NCBI GenBank assembly: GCA_020137815.1 | Contig: CM035357.1 | Coordinates: 3,120,528-3,184,527, forward strand | From: Hormiphora californensis | Lineage: Eukaryota > Ctenophora > Tentaculata > Cydippida > Pleurobrachiidae | DNA length: 64,000 nucleotides | Direction of reading: 5' to 3' | Shown here: positions 1 through 12,145 of the stretch, piece after piece | Layout of the letters: each line of letters starts with the position of its first letter | Position numbering within the stretch: the stretch's first letter is position 1 | Translations under genes and position numbers: made by a program | Notes under the pieces: generated by a model | What the model saw: only the letters and a program-made list of their open reading frames with translations | What the model was told of the DNA's origin: nothing | Database searches by the model: none

Positions 1-62
1 CACGCTGTTCAAAAACTGCAAGACCCTGGCTTCAGACAATAAAATATTCCGTGTGATAACAA

Positions 63-1519
63 AAGATTGTTCTCTATCGAGATGTTTGTAATCTTCAAGA
101 CGACTGCGGGGATGGCTCCGATGAGAACTTCTGTGCGAATCACTTTCAGTGTACCAATAACAGTGAACTAGTAGTTCTATCTCAAGTGTGTGATGGCGTG
201 GTGCACTGTAGTGATTTTTCCGACGAGTGCTCACAAAGTTGTCCATCTTCGCGGAATAAAGACATTTTTGAGAATAATTTTCTGAGATCTGCAAGCTTAT
301 CTGGGTCTGATTTCAACTTCACATGAAACACTGTTTCATGATAAGATCGGTTTGGGAGTTACCCGACAAAAGACGTATGAAATGTTCCTGAAACAAATTC
401 GCCATTGTTTTGATAAACTTGGGACTTGGTTTGGTGTTTGGGGGGATTGATTGGTATTACCTTCTGCTGATATCCGATTTTGACTTCATCTACAATGCTA
501 AATGGCAACTACTGCGAAGAAAAGATACCAATGGGTCAGTTCCAGTGAGTGTTCCTTCCTTGGAGTTCCTAGTCCACGGGATCGCATATTGTCACTCTTC
601 GCAATGACAATGATCAGTATCCCCCAGATTGGCAAACATCGGAAATCTCATTCAGCGGACTGTTTAGCTACAAGTCTGCTGCCACGGCTGTGTGTACTGC
701 TAGTTTCCCTCTTTTGCAAGTGCCTGTTGCAGTAACACCGATTTTTGCCAATCACGAGGACTATGTCAAGGCCACTGTACTACTCGATCCACCGCTTTTC
801 ATCGGCCCGCCGTAAGATCGACCACTAACAATGTTTTCAAAGAATACTTTGAAGGGCGGTCAATGTCGTGGAAGAAAGCTTCGTTCACCTGGGAAGCTGT
901 CCGCTCAACGGTCAAAGAAATGTTTTCGTCATCTAATTCATCAGGTATACCGATGTCTACCGTCCATTTTTATGGAAATGATGGTGTCTGCGTCTTCAAG
1001 TTATCTGTTACCGTGACGACCCCCAAAATGGTGTTTTCGACACCATTTTTGGTAACTTCTGTGTTTCATCTTATCTTGGTCAGCTATGGATACATCAAAT
1101 TTAAAAACCCAGCAACCAGCAGGAATGTGGGGCTGACTACGGCGACAAGGCGCCAACAGGGTCTTCAAGCAAAAATACGGCAATATCTTAAAAGGATTTT
1201 TCTGAGGTTTTCCACTGAGGCATTGTTTCATTTTGCACCTCTCCGAAGCCATATAAATGCGTCAACTTGGTATCCCTTCTTTTCAATCTCCATCATCCCC
1301 ATCAAACTAGGTGATCAATCCTCTTCTATATATTCCACCTTCTACTTGTGGTCTCTTGTTGGACCGGCACAATTTGTTGAGACGCACTGTGAATGTTTCA
1401 TGACGGCATTCCAGACTTCCAACGAACAGGAACACCGGCGGAAGGAACTCCCCCTATCCAGGAGGACGGGTCTTGAGATATTGGGTGAACACCTGAACAG
1501 ATACTCGGTGAACATATAG
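63..1519 (+). pseudogene. Decayed LDLa-ectodomain GPCR (copy 1)
   Basis: Fragments of one seven-transmembrane receptor appear in order but in different frames. From 63 to 324 one frame gives an LDLa end (CNLQDDCGDGSDENFC) and a second LDLa module (FQCTNN...VCDGVVHCSDFSDEC), then a stop at 324. At 406-607 another frame gives hydrophobic residues resembling a TM2 segment (INLGLGLVFGG). Frames between 600 and 830 resemble TM3-TM4. From 863 to 1519 an open frame carries a second-loop to TM5-TM7-like stretch and a charged tail ending in TAG/TAA. The same module order, with recognisable similarity (for example SxxxTxxEMFS followed by a TM5 segment), occurs in the copy near 8-11 kb, so the two look like tandem paralogues. 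LDLa modules are disulfide- and calcium-dependent extracellular domains. Several frame changes make it very unlikely to be functional. Exon limits are approximate. Confidence 0.6.
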
Positions 1520-1955
1520 CCATACCCTGATCAGATCCGTGTTTGGAAAGCGTATCTGCTTGGTGTATCTTTAGAGAGGGTGTATCTTTAGAGAGGGTCT
1601 TCCAAGCTGTCGCATAGACATAAATTATACTATCCAGCATTCAAGTTTATCATATGAACTAATCTATCAAGCCAATATGATACTATCTAGTGTTTAATTC
1701 AAACTCAAATGATTAAATTTAATATGCAATAAGCTGTATTTAATGTACCCTAATTACATGCGTTAGTGCAATACCCATTCAATGCGTTTCTTTCTTGCTA
1801 GCAATAATATAAAAGGAAAGAGTTTAATCATCAACCAAACCCATCAGGGGGACCATTGCTAAGACTCACTTTTGACTATTATGTTCCAGGATTTCGCTCT
1901 CACAACCGCGGGGCCTAAGGTCAATGGTGGCTTACCAATTTCCAAAATAAGACAC
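1520..1955. other. Gene-free spacer
   Basis: AT-rich sequence after the receptor remnant. It contains a short direct duplication of GTGTATCTTTAGAGAGGGT at about 1562-1600. I see no coding exon or RNA gene in it. Confidence 0.5.
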
Positions 1956-3001
1956 CCAATTCAGGGGCCTGGAAAGGCACCCCGACCCAAACATAACCCA
2001 ATCTCAACCCACCCCCCCCCCCTAAAAAAAGGGGCCGAGGCGAAGGCCCTTTAACCAGATGCCAAAAAAAAACAATAACCATTAACCATAGATATTTTTA
2101 GAGTGAAAGTTTTGAAGCCCCCTGAAGTAGTAGAGAGGTGTTCTATGGCTCGTTGGAAAGGTCTCGAGGTCCCGCGACGTATAGGGGGTGTGGCGATGGC
2201 CATACCCAAAACCTATAAGGGGTAGGACGCGAAAAAACAGTCAAAATAAGGGGGTATTACAGAACTCGGCAATTAGAAGGAGTAGAAAGGTGTTCTAGGG
2301 TTGCGTTGAAAGCTCTCGAGGTGTGAAGTAATTGGAATGTAATTGGAAGTAATTACATGTAATTAAAATGTAATTACATGTAATTAAAGGGTAATTACAT
2401 GTAATTAAATGGTCTAAATGACCCCAAATGACAATTTCAGACATATTTTGACACATTTGGAGGCCCTGAGACCAGCGGGTGGCAAATTAATCCGGTTTCG
2501 GGTCGGCTGACGTAAAAACTCCGCGTTTTGGTCGAGGTAACCATAAAACCATAAACCATAGATATTTTTAGAGTGAAAGTTTTGAAGCCCCCTGAAGTAG
2601 TAGAGAGGTGTTCTATGGCTCGTTGGAAAGGTCTCGAGGTCCCGCGACGTATAGGGGGTGTGGCGATGGCCCTACCCAAACCTATAAGGGGTAGGACGCG
2701 AAAAAACGTCAAAATAAGGGGTATAACAGAAAATCGGCAATTAGAAGGAGTAGAAAGGTGTTCTAGGGTGCGTTCGAAAGCTCTCGAGGTGTGAAGTAAT
2801 TGAATGTAATTGGAAGTATTACAGTAATTAAATGTAATTACATGTAATTAAAGGGGTTACAATGTAATTAAAAGGTCTAAATGACCCCAAATGACAATTC
2901 AGACATATTTTGACATATTTGGAGGCCCTGAGACCAGCGGGTGGCAAAATTTAATCCGGTTTCGGGTCGGCTGACGTAAAAACTCCGCGTTTTGGTCGAG
3001 A
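1956..3001 (+). repeat. Repeat family A, tandem two-unit copy
   Basis: A slightly decayed 5' tip, GGGGCCTGGAAAGGCACC, is followed by a body of about 460 bp that appears twice in direct order (about 2078-2536 and 2545-3001). The body holds GAGAGGTGTTCTATGGCTCG, then copies of TGTAATTACATGTAATTAAA, and ends in CGCGTTTTGGTCGAG. Better preserved copies lie at 5326-6580, 11652-12145 and 12735-12925, all on the plus strand. The short open frames in it recur in each copy, carry no domain and are repeat shadows. A hairpin tip, an internal minisatellite and a variable number of body units resemble Helentron-associated non-autonomous elements (inference). Confidence 0.75.
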
Positions 3002-3189
3002 TATATAATAACTGGAAATCTGTATCGTATCGGTAGTTTATATGATTCTTCCAAACATTTTTATGACTTTATCTCTCCGAGTATTCTGCGGGGTACGCGG
3101 TAAATTAATTGGGCCACAGGAAATAATATGCAAAAGGTCTCCCGACACTTACAACGTTTCAATTCCGATCGCTCCCCCAAAATAAATAT

Positions 3190-4462
3190 GCAATATTGTT
3201 ATAAGCTTTCCACGTGTTTAGATATGTTCCTGTCGTACGGTCCTGAAACTGCTCCAGGCCATCCTGAACCTGATATACCCCCCTCCTGATGGTCCCCATA
3301 ACCTAGTCAACTGCTACGACGTCCTCTATTACGATGCACCGGCATTGGATACGGGTGCCAACAACCTCGCTCTCTTTCTACGCAAGTTCACCAGGACACG
3401 GGGTTTAGAATGGCTGAAACGGGAGGATGTACATCTGTTTTGTGTCACCAAAACAAGCTTTGTGTTCGCAAGAACTACCCCTGGCATCGATATTACGATG
3501 TTAGGGCGTTTCCCTGGCTGTGTAGGGCTAAGAAAGCTCACGCCGTTGAACTGGGAGAGGTACAATGGGCCTTGCGTTGGATATGATACAAAACAGGGAA
3601 AGCGAGGATGGCTCAAACATTGGGATTCTTCACAATTTAGGGCGGTGTGGATCAACTTAGTTGCAAACTGATCTACAGAACAGGGCAGTGTAAAGTTTTA
3701 GCAGAACCTGGACCTCTCTTCGACATCTCAAGCTGTGTGATAAGAAATCCGGATTTGTTAATGATCCAGTGACGTTGAAGAAGCTCCGAGCGGTGCTCCT
3801 ATTTCTGGCCAAATCCCCCGTAGGAGATACTTCATAAAGCCCAGTTTTGGTACCTACATGCTCGTGACCATGATTCACAAAGTCTTACCGGGAGTACGAG
3901 AGGCGTTTCTGTATGGAGATTGAACTGATGGCGGTATCATCCTATTTAGCATTTGGTTTCATAAAAACGAAAAAAATACCGCCATTTCATCAAAGAAAAA
4001 CTAATAAAAGCTGGTTTTTATAAGTAAAGAAGTCCTTGAGGAGAATGCGAGAGATTGGTGTTGGCACAGGCTGAAGTTTATACTTCATGGATTCCGATGA
4101 GGACCCAGGGTTTGTTCGTTGAAGCCACCAAGAGGTCACCAGACGATCTCCCATTCTATAGCTATGAGTCTTTGTTAGCCAATCCCAATAAATTTATTAC
4201 TCATATTTTGACACATAACGGACTTGAAACACGATGGTCGGATAACGCTCTGCAGGCCTTGTCACAGGATAGTCAAAAGAACAGTACCATGAGTCGGGTG
4301 ATTAAGGGCAAGTTAAGATCTAGAGCTGATGCTGTGGTGGACAAGGAAGCAGAGGAAATGATTAGGAGGCTTGCGGAGGAGAAGTTTGGGATAGAAGTGA
4401 GGGGGAGCCAGATGGAGATGGTGAACCTACCGAACCAGTGGAGAGCAAATAAACAGTTGTGA
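3190..4462 (+). pseudogene. Decayed sulfotransferase-like gene
   Basis: Three separated frames fit one P-loop sulfotransferase-like protein. An open frame at about 3345-3671 is followed near 3834-3922 by KPSFGTYMLVTMIHKVLPGV and AFLYGD, which resembles the family segment leading to the PAPS-binding arginine/aspartate (typically an aromatic residue plus R-D). The frame then stops. The last part, 4055-4462, gives LPFYSYESLLANPNKF, then ALSQDSQKNSTMSR, typical of the C-terminal part of these enzymes. Family members transfer sulfate from PAPS to hydroxyl or amine acceptors. The segments lie in different frames with stops between them. It could instead be a multi-exon gene whose splice sites I have not placed, but the in-exon stops favour decay. 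Confidence 0.45.
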
Positions 4463-4985
4463 ATGACTAGACACATAGTAGGGTATTGCATGTTGGTATG
4501 AAATTTCTCTTTATACATACACTTTCAGTCTTTTAAAATATTAGAGAAGTCTTTTAAAATAACTCAATTAAAATACTAGCGAATTCATCAAGTAGCCCCC
4601 CCCCCCCCCCCCCAGCTAACCCAGCCCAACTGCACCCCTGCATAATCCAACCCAACTTTACGTTGAATACAGCCAGTCATTTTTTAACCAACTTCAGAAA
4701 TCTTGGGCTCATTGGAAACAGGAAGTCAAACTTTTTTCATAGAGCTATAGATTGGGGAAGACGTGTATTTGCACGTGCTTTGTCAGATGATTCTTTTGCA
4801 ATGGCAACTGATTCGGTAACTATGAATAGTAAATTGTTAATATTCATTCGAAAATATTCACAAACCCTCAGCAGAGTGAAAATCAACATTTTTAGCTGAT
4901 ATAATATCATTTCAATGCAAGTCTAGACCTTATCTGATAAATTGTTGATAAGTTATCTACAATTTAGAATCAAATTTCTCGTATA
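4463..4985. other. Gene-free spacer with poly-C tract
   Basis: Contains a poly-C run near 4597-4613 and AT-rich sequence. No coding segment is supported. Confidence 0.5.
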
Positions 4986-5070
4986 CAGTCGGACCCTGAT
5001 TTACAGGGATGCTCGGGGGAAGGGGATTTGCCCGGTAAATCGGAGTGCCCGGTAAATCGGGGTCCAACTG
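4986..5070. mobile_element. Tigger/pogo-like MITE, short copy
   Basis: Begins CAGTCGGACCCTGATTTA and ends in the inverted GGGGTCCAACTG, with TA on both sides. It has the form of a minimal member of a family repeated through the window (long copies at 13909, 23674 and 51630). The CAGT...GACC terminus and TA target duplication resemble pogo/Tigger-type Tc1-mariner elements (inference from terminus shape). It has no coding capacity. Confidence 0.75.
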
Positions 5071-5325
5071 TATTAAAACGTTTGCGTTCGTTAAAACAGT
5101 CATATTTGAGGCCACATAAAAGGAGCATTTTTATAACTTCGGCTTCCTGAGATGGCAGTGATTACCATTTAAGAATTTAATAGGGAAGTTCTAGGTAGAA
5201 AGTGATTATTAGTACCTAACTAACCAACTTGGTTCAATTCCCGGTCCCAGTATTTTTCGATTTTCTACCCTATTTAATTCTTGTTCAGATATCTTCATTC
5301 TGAATAACCAACTTGACATTTGAAT

Positions 5326-6580
5326 GAATATTCGGGGCCTGGCAAGGCCCCCCGACCCGAACATAACCCAATCTCAACCCATCCCCCCTAAAACAACGGG
5401 GCCGAGCCGACAGGCCCTCTATAACAGATGCCAAAAAACCATAACCATAGATATTTTTAGAGTGAAAGTTTTGAAGCCCCCTGAAGTAGTAGAGAGGTGT
5501 TCTATGGCTCGTTGGAAAGGTCTCGAGGTCCCGCGTGGCGTAGGGGGTGTGGGATGGCCATACCCAAACCTATAAGGGGTAGGACGCGAAAAAACAGTCA
5601 AAATAAGGGGTATGCAGATCTCGGCAATATAGAAGGAGTAAAAAGGTGTTCTAGGGTGCGTTCGAAAGCTCTCGAGGTGCTGAAGTAATGGAATGTAATT
5701 GGAAGTAATTACATGTAATTAAAATGTAATTACATGTAATTAAGGGTAATTACATGTAATAAAAGGTCTAAATGACCCCAAATGACAATATTTTGACATA
5801 TTTGGAGGCCCTGAGACCAGCGGGTGGCAAAATTTAATCCAGTTTCGGGTCGGCTGACGTAAAAACTCCGCGTTTTGGTCGAGTAAACACAAGAACTATT
5901 ATCAATCATGAGACTCAAGAATAGTCAAGCGATACATTATTTGTAAAATGTAATTACATGTAATTAAAGGGTAATTACATGTAATTAAAAGGTCTAAATA
6001 ACCCAGAATGATAATTTAAACATATTTTGACATATTTGGAGGCCCTGAGATCAGCGGGTGGCCAAATTCAATCCGGTTTCGGGTCGGCTGACGTAAAAAC
6101 TCCGCGTTTTGGTCGAGATAAAACCATAAACCATAAACCATAGATATTTTTAGAGTGAAAGTTTTGAAGCCCCCTGAAGTAGTAGAGAGGTGTTCTATGG
6201 CTCGTTGGAAAGGTCTCGAGGTCCCGCGACGTATAGGGGGTGTGGCGATGGCCATACCCAAAACTTTAAGGGGTAGGGACGCGACGAAAAACAGTCAAAT
6301 AAGGGGTATACAGAACTCGGCAATTGGAAGGAGTAGAAAGGTGTTCTAGGGTGCGTTCGAAAGCTCTCGGAGTGTGAAGTAATTGGAATTAATTGGAAGT
6401 AATTACATGTAATTAAAATGTAATTACATGTAATTAACGGGTAAAAGGTCTAAATGACCCCAAATGACAATTCAGACATATTTTGACATATTTGGAGGCC
6501 CTGAGACCAGCGGGTGGCAAAATTTAATCCGGTTTCGGGTCGGCTGACGTAAAAACTCCGCGTTTTGGTCGAGATACATA
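5326..6580 (+). repeat. Repeat family A, multi-unit copy
   Basis: Starts with the intact tip GGGGCCTGGCAAGGCCCC (5335-5352), a perfect six-base-pair stem around a TGGCAA loop. A body unit ends at 5882. After about 60 bases of other sequence a 3' part (5945-6114) follows and then another body (6115-6575), again closing with CGTTTTGGTCGAG. The copy shows that body units were gained or lost independently of the tip. Confidence 0.75.
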
Positions 6581-6639
6581 TAATATCAAATATATCTGAT
6601 CCTCACCAACAAAAAAAACCCGGGTAAAGCGATGTTTGA

Positions 6640-7290
6640 CTGTAAAACAAGAATTATTGCATTATGTATTCATAATGCGGTGTTTCCCTGCCCCATATGG
6701 GTGTAAAATTGATGACTAAGCTTCATTAACTGGATTTCCCGATGAATTTTGCACTCAAAGAGCAATTTTTGGCTGATACGATGTTAGTTGCTATGGTATC
6801 CAGGGTGGTTGCTCTAGGTAATCAAGCAGTTGCTATGGTAACCAAGGCAGTTGCTATGATAACCAAGACAGTTGCTTGGGAGACCTTAGTTGATTACCAA
6901 GTGCTTCAACTTTACCCTCATCTTAATTCAAGTCACTTGCAATTATTGTGTGTTAGTAGTTTCATGCTTGGAAGACTTGCTACCACGTCATGGTACGGCT
7001 GTAGGGTGCCCAAAGTGATTTCAAGTGAAAGTAGGAAGTGTTACGAGGAGTAATTGCCGGCACAAGCATGTTAATCATCTCCTTTGTTGCATCAACAAAG
7101 TGTGATTGAAAGTTTTATGAAGGAGCGACTTTGTTGCATGGTAACGGTGGAGGACAGACGGACGGACATTTAGTTAACTCCACGATCTGTGATTTCTAAA
7201 CCCTGAATGATCTTTTTAGCACGTGCGTGCTAAAAACATCATCCCGGGTGAATGCCCTTCGGGCATTCACCCGGGCAGGGAAAAAATCAC
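6640..7290 (+). repeat. Repeat family B with X-box-like minisatellite
   Basis: Opens with the hairpin GCATTATGTATTCATAATGC followed by GTTTCCCTGCC, and closes with a perfect hairpin GGGTGAATGCCC-TTCG-GGGCATTCACCC followed by GGGCAGGGAAAAAAT. The interior at 6788-6885 repeats GTTGCTATGGTAACCAAG about every 24 bases. An inverted copy lies at 37283-38030, and shorter copies at 40150-40530 and 41105-41675. The 103-codon frame across the minisatellite is a by-product of the repeat. Confidence 0.7.
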
Positions 7291-7979
7291 TCCGTACAAA
7301 AAGTAAAAGCTCGAGCCGCCCGCCAAATCGAGGTCAATGCGAGGGGGGGGGGGTCATGACCTAACTACTAGTTGGACGCCATGCTAAAATGCTTGCTAAC
7401 TGGTGACCCACTATGTACCCACCCTCTCAAGAAAATTCCCAGTTAGGGGTTCACCCTAACTGGTTGTGTTTTAGGGGGTACCCTAAATCGACTAAATTTA
7501 TATAAAAATTGCAAAAATCATGAAAAATTTTGAAATCGAGGGCGATGAAAGTCGAATTCGACCCAATTTAGGCCTTAATTGTGCCCTAATTGGTCAATTT
7601 ATTACCACCATCTGGGTACCCACCCCCTAACTGGCATGGCTTCGAACCACTAGGTCATGACTCCCCCCCCCCCCCCCCCCCCGGACCATGTATGCATTTA
7701 AAATCTCAACGGATCAATTTCGCACCCCTATCCGAGAAGCTCTAAAAGTGTGGGGAGATTTAGAAATATTGTATTGTTCATATGTACTATTATTTTTTAT
7801 TTTATAAAATATCGTGCCCCGGGGGCGCGGGGGAGGTGCAACAGCACAATAGAAATATGGAGCCACAATTATACCATAGGATATTGTGACACAAAATATA
7901 TACTATTATGCGGTACGTCTTCGGTCAAATCTGTCTTTGAAGTTTTTTTTTGTTATTTTTCCTTAGTGCCTTTGCATTG
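7291..7979. other. Gene-free spacer
   Basis: Holds a poly-G run (about 7344-7353), a poly-C run (about 7664-7682), a partly duplicated CCCTAACTGG motif and AT-rich sequence. I see no supported gene. Confidence 0.5.
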
Positions 7980-10900
7980 AGAGACGGACCTCTTTTACTG
8001 CGTGCTGTGTATTTCAATCACTGCGTGTGTTTCTGGTGATCAGTGTCCGATAGTGGTCGATGGTGGATTTCTGGTAAGATCTTGCGGATACCAAGGGACA
8101 ACAGGAGCTGGAGGAGCAGGCATCCTAATGACCTGTCTAAACTCTACCGCTACGTATTACAAGGTTTTTAAATTTAAGTTTGCAAGATCCTCAAAAGCAT
8201 ACGTAACATCCTTGTGTCCTAACGATTCTATCGAGTATCAGGCGTGTGGAAATCACTGTAGTATCTCATCTGGACGTTGTGAGCTCTTCCAAACGCCCCC
8301 CATTTGTGGAAAGTTGTGTTATGAGCATGATATGGACATGTACAGGATTCACACGACATCACAGACCTGCCGAAGTTCTCCAAACCAGTGTAGGGTACAA
8401 TATTCGTACTAGTGAGGGTGAGAGCTTAGAGATACGGAAAGGAGGGAGGATTGTGTGACGGTGTGTTGCGATGACCTAGGCTGAGTGGGGACAGGGCGAC
8501 AATGTTATTAATATGTGTAGATGAGAGTTTTTGTAACGGATATAAGTTGGTGTCGTGGATAAGAAAGACGCTGAATATCGGTTCCTGCCATTAACAATGA
8601 TTTTGCCAACGTCCCCTTGTTACAAAATACTTCTACAGATAGCACTTCAAACACTGCAAAACACCATGCGTTAGCCATACACACGAGTACAAGTTTCCAC
8701 TTTATAACGCATCGCGTTGCTTCATCCCTCTATCAGTACCCCGGGTCAAATTAACGGAATTTCTACGGAATTTCTACGGAATTTGTACGGATCTTACTGC
8801 AATAACGGGATGGACCAGACAAAACTGTTCGGATCCAGATAAGGTGGCCGTTCGTGCTTTATCCACGGATATCTCTCTACAGTTCCATATACATTCTTGT
8901 CAGGAGACGGGAACATTGTGTGATGACGACATGCACAAAAAGTCCCTACCATAAACCGGCACTGCACCATTCATAAGCATCAGTTATGCAATGGACACAA
9001 TGACTGCGCATGGGGGCGGATGAAGGAAGGAGACTGTTTAAAACTCACACAACGATCGTGTGTTCGCAGTTTTAGCCAAAATCAGGGGCTACTTAAGATC
9101 CAGTTGACTGGGTCCAGGATGGAGTAGAAGATGTTCTTGACGGGGAAGATGAAAAGACTAACTGGAAAACGTGCGGCGAAGGCATCAGGAGGACAATAAA
9201 ATATTCAACTAAGAAATGTAGCAATGTCTTCCTTTGCAAAGTAATAAGTCAAACTTTGTAGAGGCCGCTTTTTTATGCTCCTTTGCCTCAAAATGTGATG
9301 AAGGAGTCTGTCTCATGGCTAAAGTAGACCGCAAGTAACAAAGAAATTGTTAGGCACAAGAACGGCAATAGGAAAAACACTAGAAGTGCAGCTTGCTTGA
9401 AAGGCTTTGCAACTTCGTCTGCTAACCGGCCAAAGTTGTCAATCCAACACTTTCAACCACCCATTTCACGGTTCTTTGGGAAAAATTTACAACAGACCTA
9501 GTTCTTCCAAATATGAAGTACGATTGTGGGTACTGTACGGTGAAGCATATGTGTTTTACAGCTGTTCAGGACTTGTTACAAAAACACCGTGTCCCTTGAA
9601 AAGACCGGTTCTTATAACACTTGTAGCAACCAGAAACACCTTTTATTTCTCTAACCTACATCTTGGCTCAATTACTGTTGTACAAAAGTCTCGTGAACGG
9701 TTCCACCATAACTTTTCGTTGTAAAAACACAAAAGCATCCGTTTGAGAAAGTGTGTGATCTTGTTGAGACGTTTGGATAGGTCTGATGAAGAGGAATGTA
9801 TGAACCATTTCAGTGCAATGATAAATCTGGTTTCCTAGCTTTGAGCCAAAAATGCGACGGGAACTTCGATTGCAAGGACATATCTGATGAATGCAATGAG
9901 AGTTGTAAAAGAAAAGCCGTAAAAAGCAATTATATTTTAGGAATTGCATTTGTCATGGGAGTTGCAGGTGTAGTCTTTGCAATTGGAAGTCTAATCAAAG
10001 GCTTTGGGAACATACAAAAAGCAGAAAAGAGTGGCGAGTTAATCAATCAATCCATGGTCTTGATGATTTCCTTCGGAGATCTACTGACTTCTGTATATCT
10101 TCTTAGCCTCACTACAATCCACTGGATCCAAGGTTCTGGCTTCTGTGAACATCAAATTGAATGGATAAGTGGAGTCCCTTGTACCGTGATTGGGGTTTTG
10201 AATAGCGTTGGATCATCCATTTCTTCACTTGATGGCCTAGTCAGCTGCTTCCGACTCCATGGTACAGTTATGGCCCTTGCTACCGCCGTTCAAGTGAGGC
10301 TACTTGAAGCTGAAGATACAATTAGGCGTACTACTCGGAGGAGTCGCATTATTATCACTAACAATGTCTACACTCCACTGTAGATACTTTCGATAATTGG
10401 TTTGTCAATGGACTTGTATTTGAAGGATATCAAGCTATTTGTTGGTGTGATGGAAAAAAGTCAACTACTGAAGATTGTTGGGGTTACCATGGAAGTAATA
10501 AAATCACACAGTCTGGCAATACTTCTTGGAACACATTCCAAGAAATGATCTCTGAGATGTTTTCCCGGGATATGCTCCAGTAAGGGGCAAAAAGCTGTCA
10601 TTTTACGGAACGACCAGTGTGCATGTTTAAGGCATTTGTCCTTCCGGATGACCCCCAAGTGGTTACGTTTGGTTTACCCTTGGCATATATTTTCTTCTTT
10701 GTATGTGTAGCGATATGCCATGGGATGATTGCAGTTCTCGCCAAAAGGTCACTAGTCCAAAATAACAAGAGATCCAACTCGCTCAGTCGCAAGGTTCTTT
10801 GATCTGTCTAACTGATTTTGCTGCTGGATGCCCTTCCTGATCTGCTGCCTCCACACAGCTGAGGTTACGGATATGTCACCGTGGTACCAGATCTTCTCCC

Positions 10901-11222
10901 TTAACATTCTCCCCCTCAACTCAGTACTGAATCCCGTTTTGTACAGTGATATATTTACTACCATTTGGAATTTTCTTAAAAATGCTGAAGTCGCTCATAC
11001 AGCCGCTCCTGAAGTCGCTCCTGAAGTCGCTCCTAAAGACGCTACTGAAGTCGCTCTTGAAGCCGCTCCTGAAGCCGCTCCTAAAATCGCTCCTAAAGCC
11101 GCTCCTGAAGTCGTTCCTAAAGTCGTTCCTAAAACCGCTGCTGAAGTCGCTCCTGAAGCCGCTCCTGAAGCCGCTCCTGAACTCGCTCCTGAAGCCGCTC
11201 CTGAAGCCGCTCCTGAAGTATG
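7980..11222 (+). pseudogene. Decayed LDLa-ectodomain GPCR (copy 2)
   Basis: The order of parts matches a long receptor. A cysteine-rich ectodomain occupies 8002-8412 (CNNTAT-like, CGNHCSISSGRC, CGKLCYEHDMD). A further cysteine-rich part at 8790-9245 includes CNGHNDCAWG and CSNVFLCK. An LDLa module sits at about 9796-9905 (CDGNFDCKDISDECNESC), then TM1 (YILGIAFVMGVAGVVFAIG), TM2 (VLMISFGDLLTSVYLLSL) and TM3 up to about 10290. TM5 is at 10617-10800. TM6-TM7, including the NPVLY form of NPxxY, lie at 10828-10980, followed by a repetitive tail. TM5 and TM6-TM7 are in different frames, stops lie at 10381 and 10799, and no ATG suits the first exon. The family consists of rhodopsin-like receptors with LDLa ectodomains, such as relaxin-receptor or GRL101-type proteins; the ligand cannot be told. 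Multiple frameshifts argue for a pseudogene, though some intervals could be introns. Confidence 0.65.
10985..11222 (+). repeat. 12-bp minisatellite coding an A-P-E-V tail
   Basis: About twenty degenerate copies of GCTCCTGAAGTC/GCC follow the last transmembrane segment in the same open frame (131 codons, 10828-11223). They give a repeated Ala-Pro-Glu-Val/Ala tail that ends at TGA. Changes among units are mostly single-base and keep the 12-bp period, so the frame is never broken. Confidence 0.8.
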
Positions 11223-11651
11223 AAGTATGCTTTTATTTGCATAGACAACTTTTGAGATAGACATTGTCTGAATGCTGTTTTGATGCTCTTTCATGGTTAG
11301 CAAAATCTGTTTTTGAAATATTTCATTTTTATCTAAAAATGTTTGTCCTTTGCCAAAGTTTAGCAATCGAAGTATAAATCTCACGTTATTTCTAAACACT
11401 TGCTGTCTCACATTACACCTCGGTCACACTCAAATTAGAAAGGTTGTTTTAGTTTGTAGATAGGTTGTTTTAGTTTTTAGGGATGATGGGTTGAGTGGGA
11501 GAAATTGGAGTAAAACCTAAACTACTTAGTAGGAAGATCATGTGGAGTTCTAGCTAAAAACAATTTTCAAGTCTCTATCTCATCAGGGAATGGATGACCG
11601 TGGGAAATTTCACAAAACCCAAGTGAGGGTCTTTTTAGTTTGGAGTTTACA
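11223..11651. other. Gene-free spacer
   Basis: Sequence between the receptor tail and the next repeat. It has a near-duplicate of GGTTGTTTTAGTTT at 11442-11480. No coding support. Confidence 0.5.
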
Positions 11652-12145
11652 GAAATTCGGGGCCTGGCAAGGCCCCCCGACCCAAATATACCCCAAACTC
11701 AACCCATCCCCCCTAAAACATCCCCCCTAAAACTAAAACAACGGGGCCGAGCCGACAGGCCCTTAACACCAGATGAAAAAAAAAACCATAAACCATATAA
11801 CCATAAAACCATAGATATTTTTAGAGTGAAAGTTTTGAAGCCCCCTGAAGTAATAGAGAGGTGTTCTATGGCTCGTTGGAAAGGTCTCGAGGTCCCGCGA
11901 CGTATAGGGGGTGCGTTGGGCACGTCGCGCCCCCCATGTTCGCGCGCCCGTACGGGGCTTGCCTGCTTCGCAGGCAAGGGGGTGCGGCGATGGCCATACC
12001 CAAACCCATAAGGGGTAGGACGCGAAAAACAGTCAAAATAAGGGGTATGCAGATCTCTGCAATTAGAAGGAGTAGCAAGGTTTTCTATGGTGCGTTCGAA
12101 AGCTCTCGAGCTACTGAAGTAATTGGAATGTAATTGGAAGTAATC
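11652..12145 (+). repeat. Repeat family A copy with GC-rich inset, 3' truncated
   Basis: Intact tip GGGGCCTGGCAAGGCCCC near 11659, then the usual body. A GC-rich inset of about 70 bases (about 11912-11982) interrupts it and includes the hairpin GCTTGCCTGCTTCGCAGGCAAG. The copy stops at TTGGAAGTAAT, where the minisatellite and 3' end should follow. A matching 3' part lies at 12735-12925, which suggests that a segment of about 590 bases split one element. Confidence 0.7.

Noticed and set aside
2573-2794. Recurrent small frames with RCSMARWKGLEVPR (also at 5.4, 6.1 and 11.8 kb)
   Set aside because: They belong to family A repeats, end at different places in each copy and show no domain.
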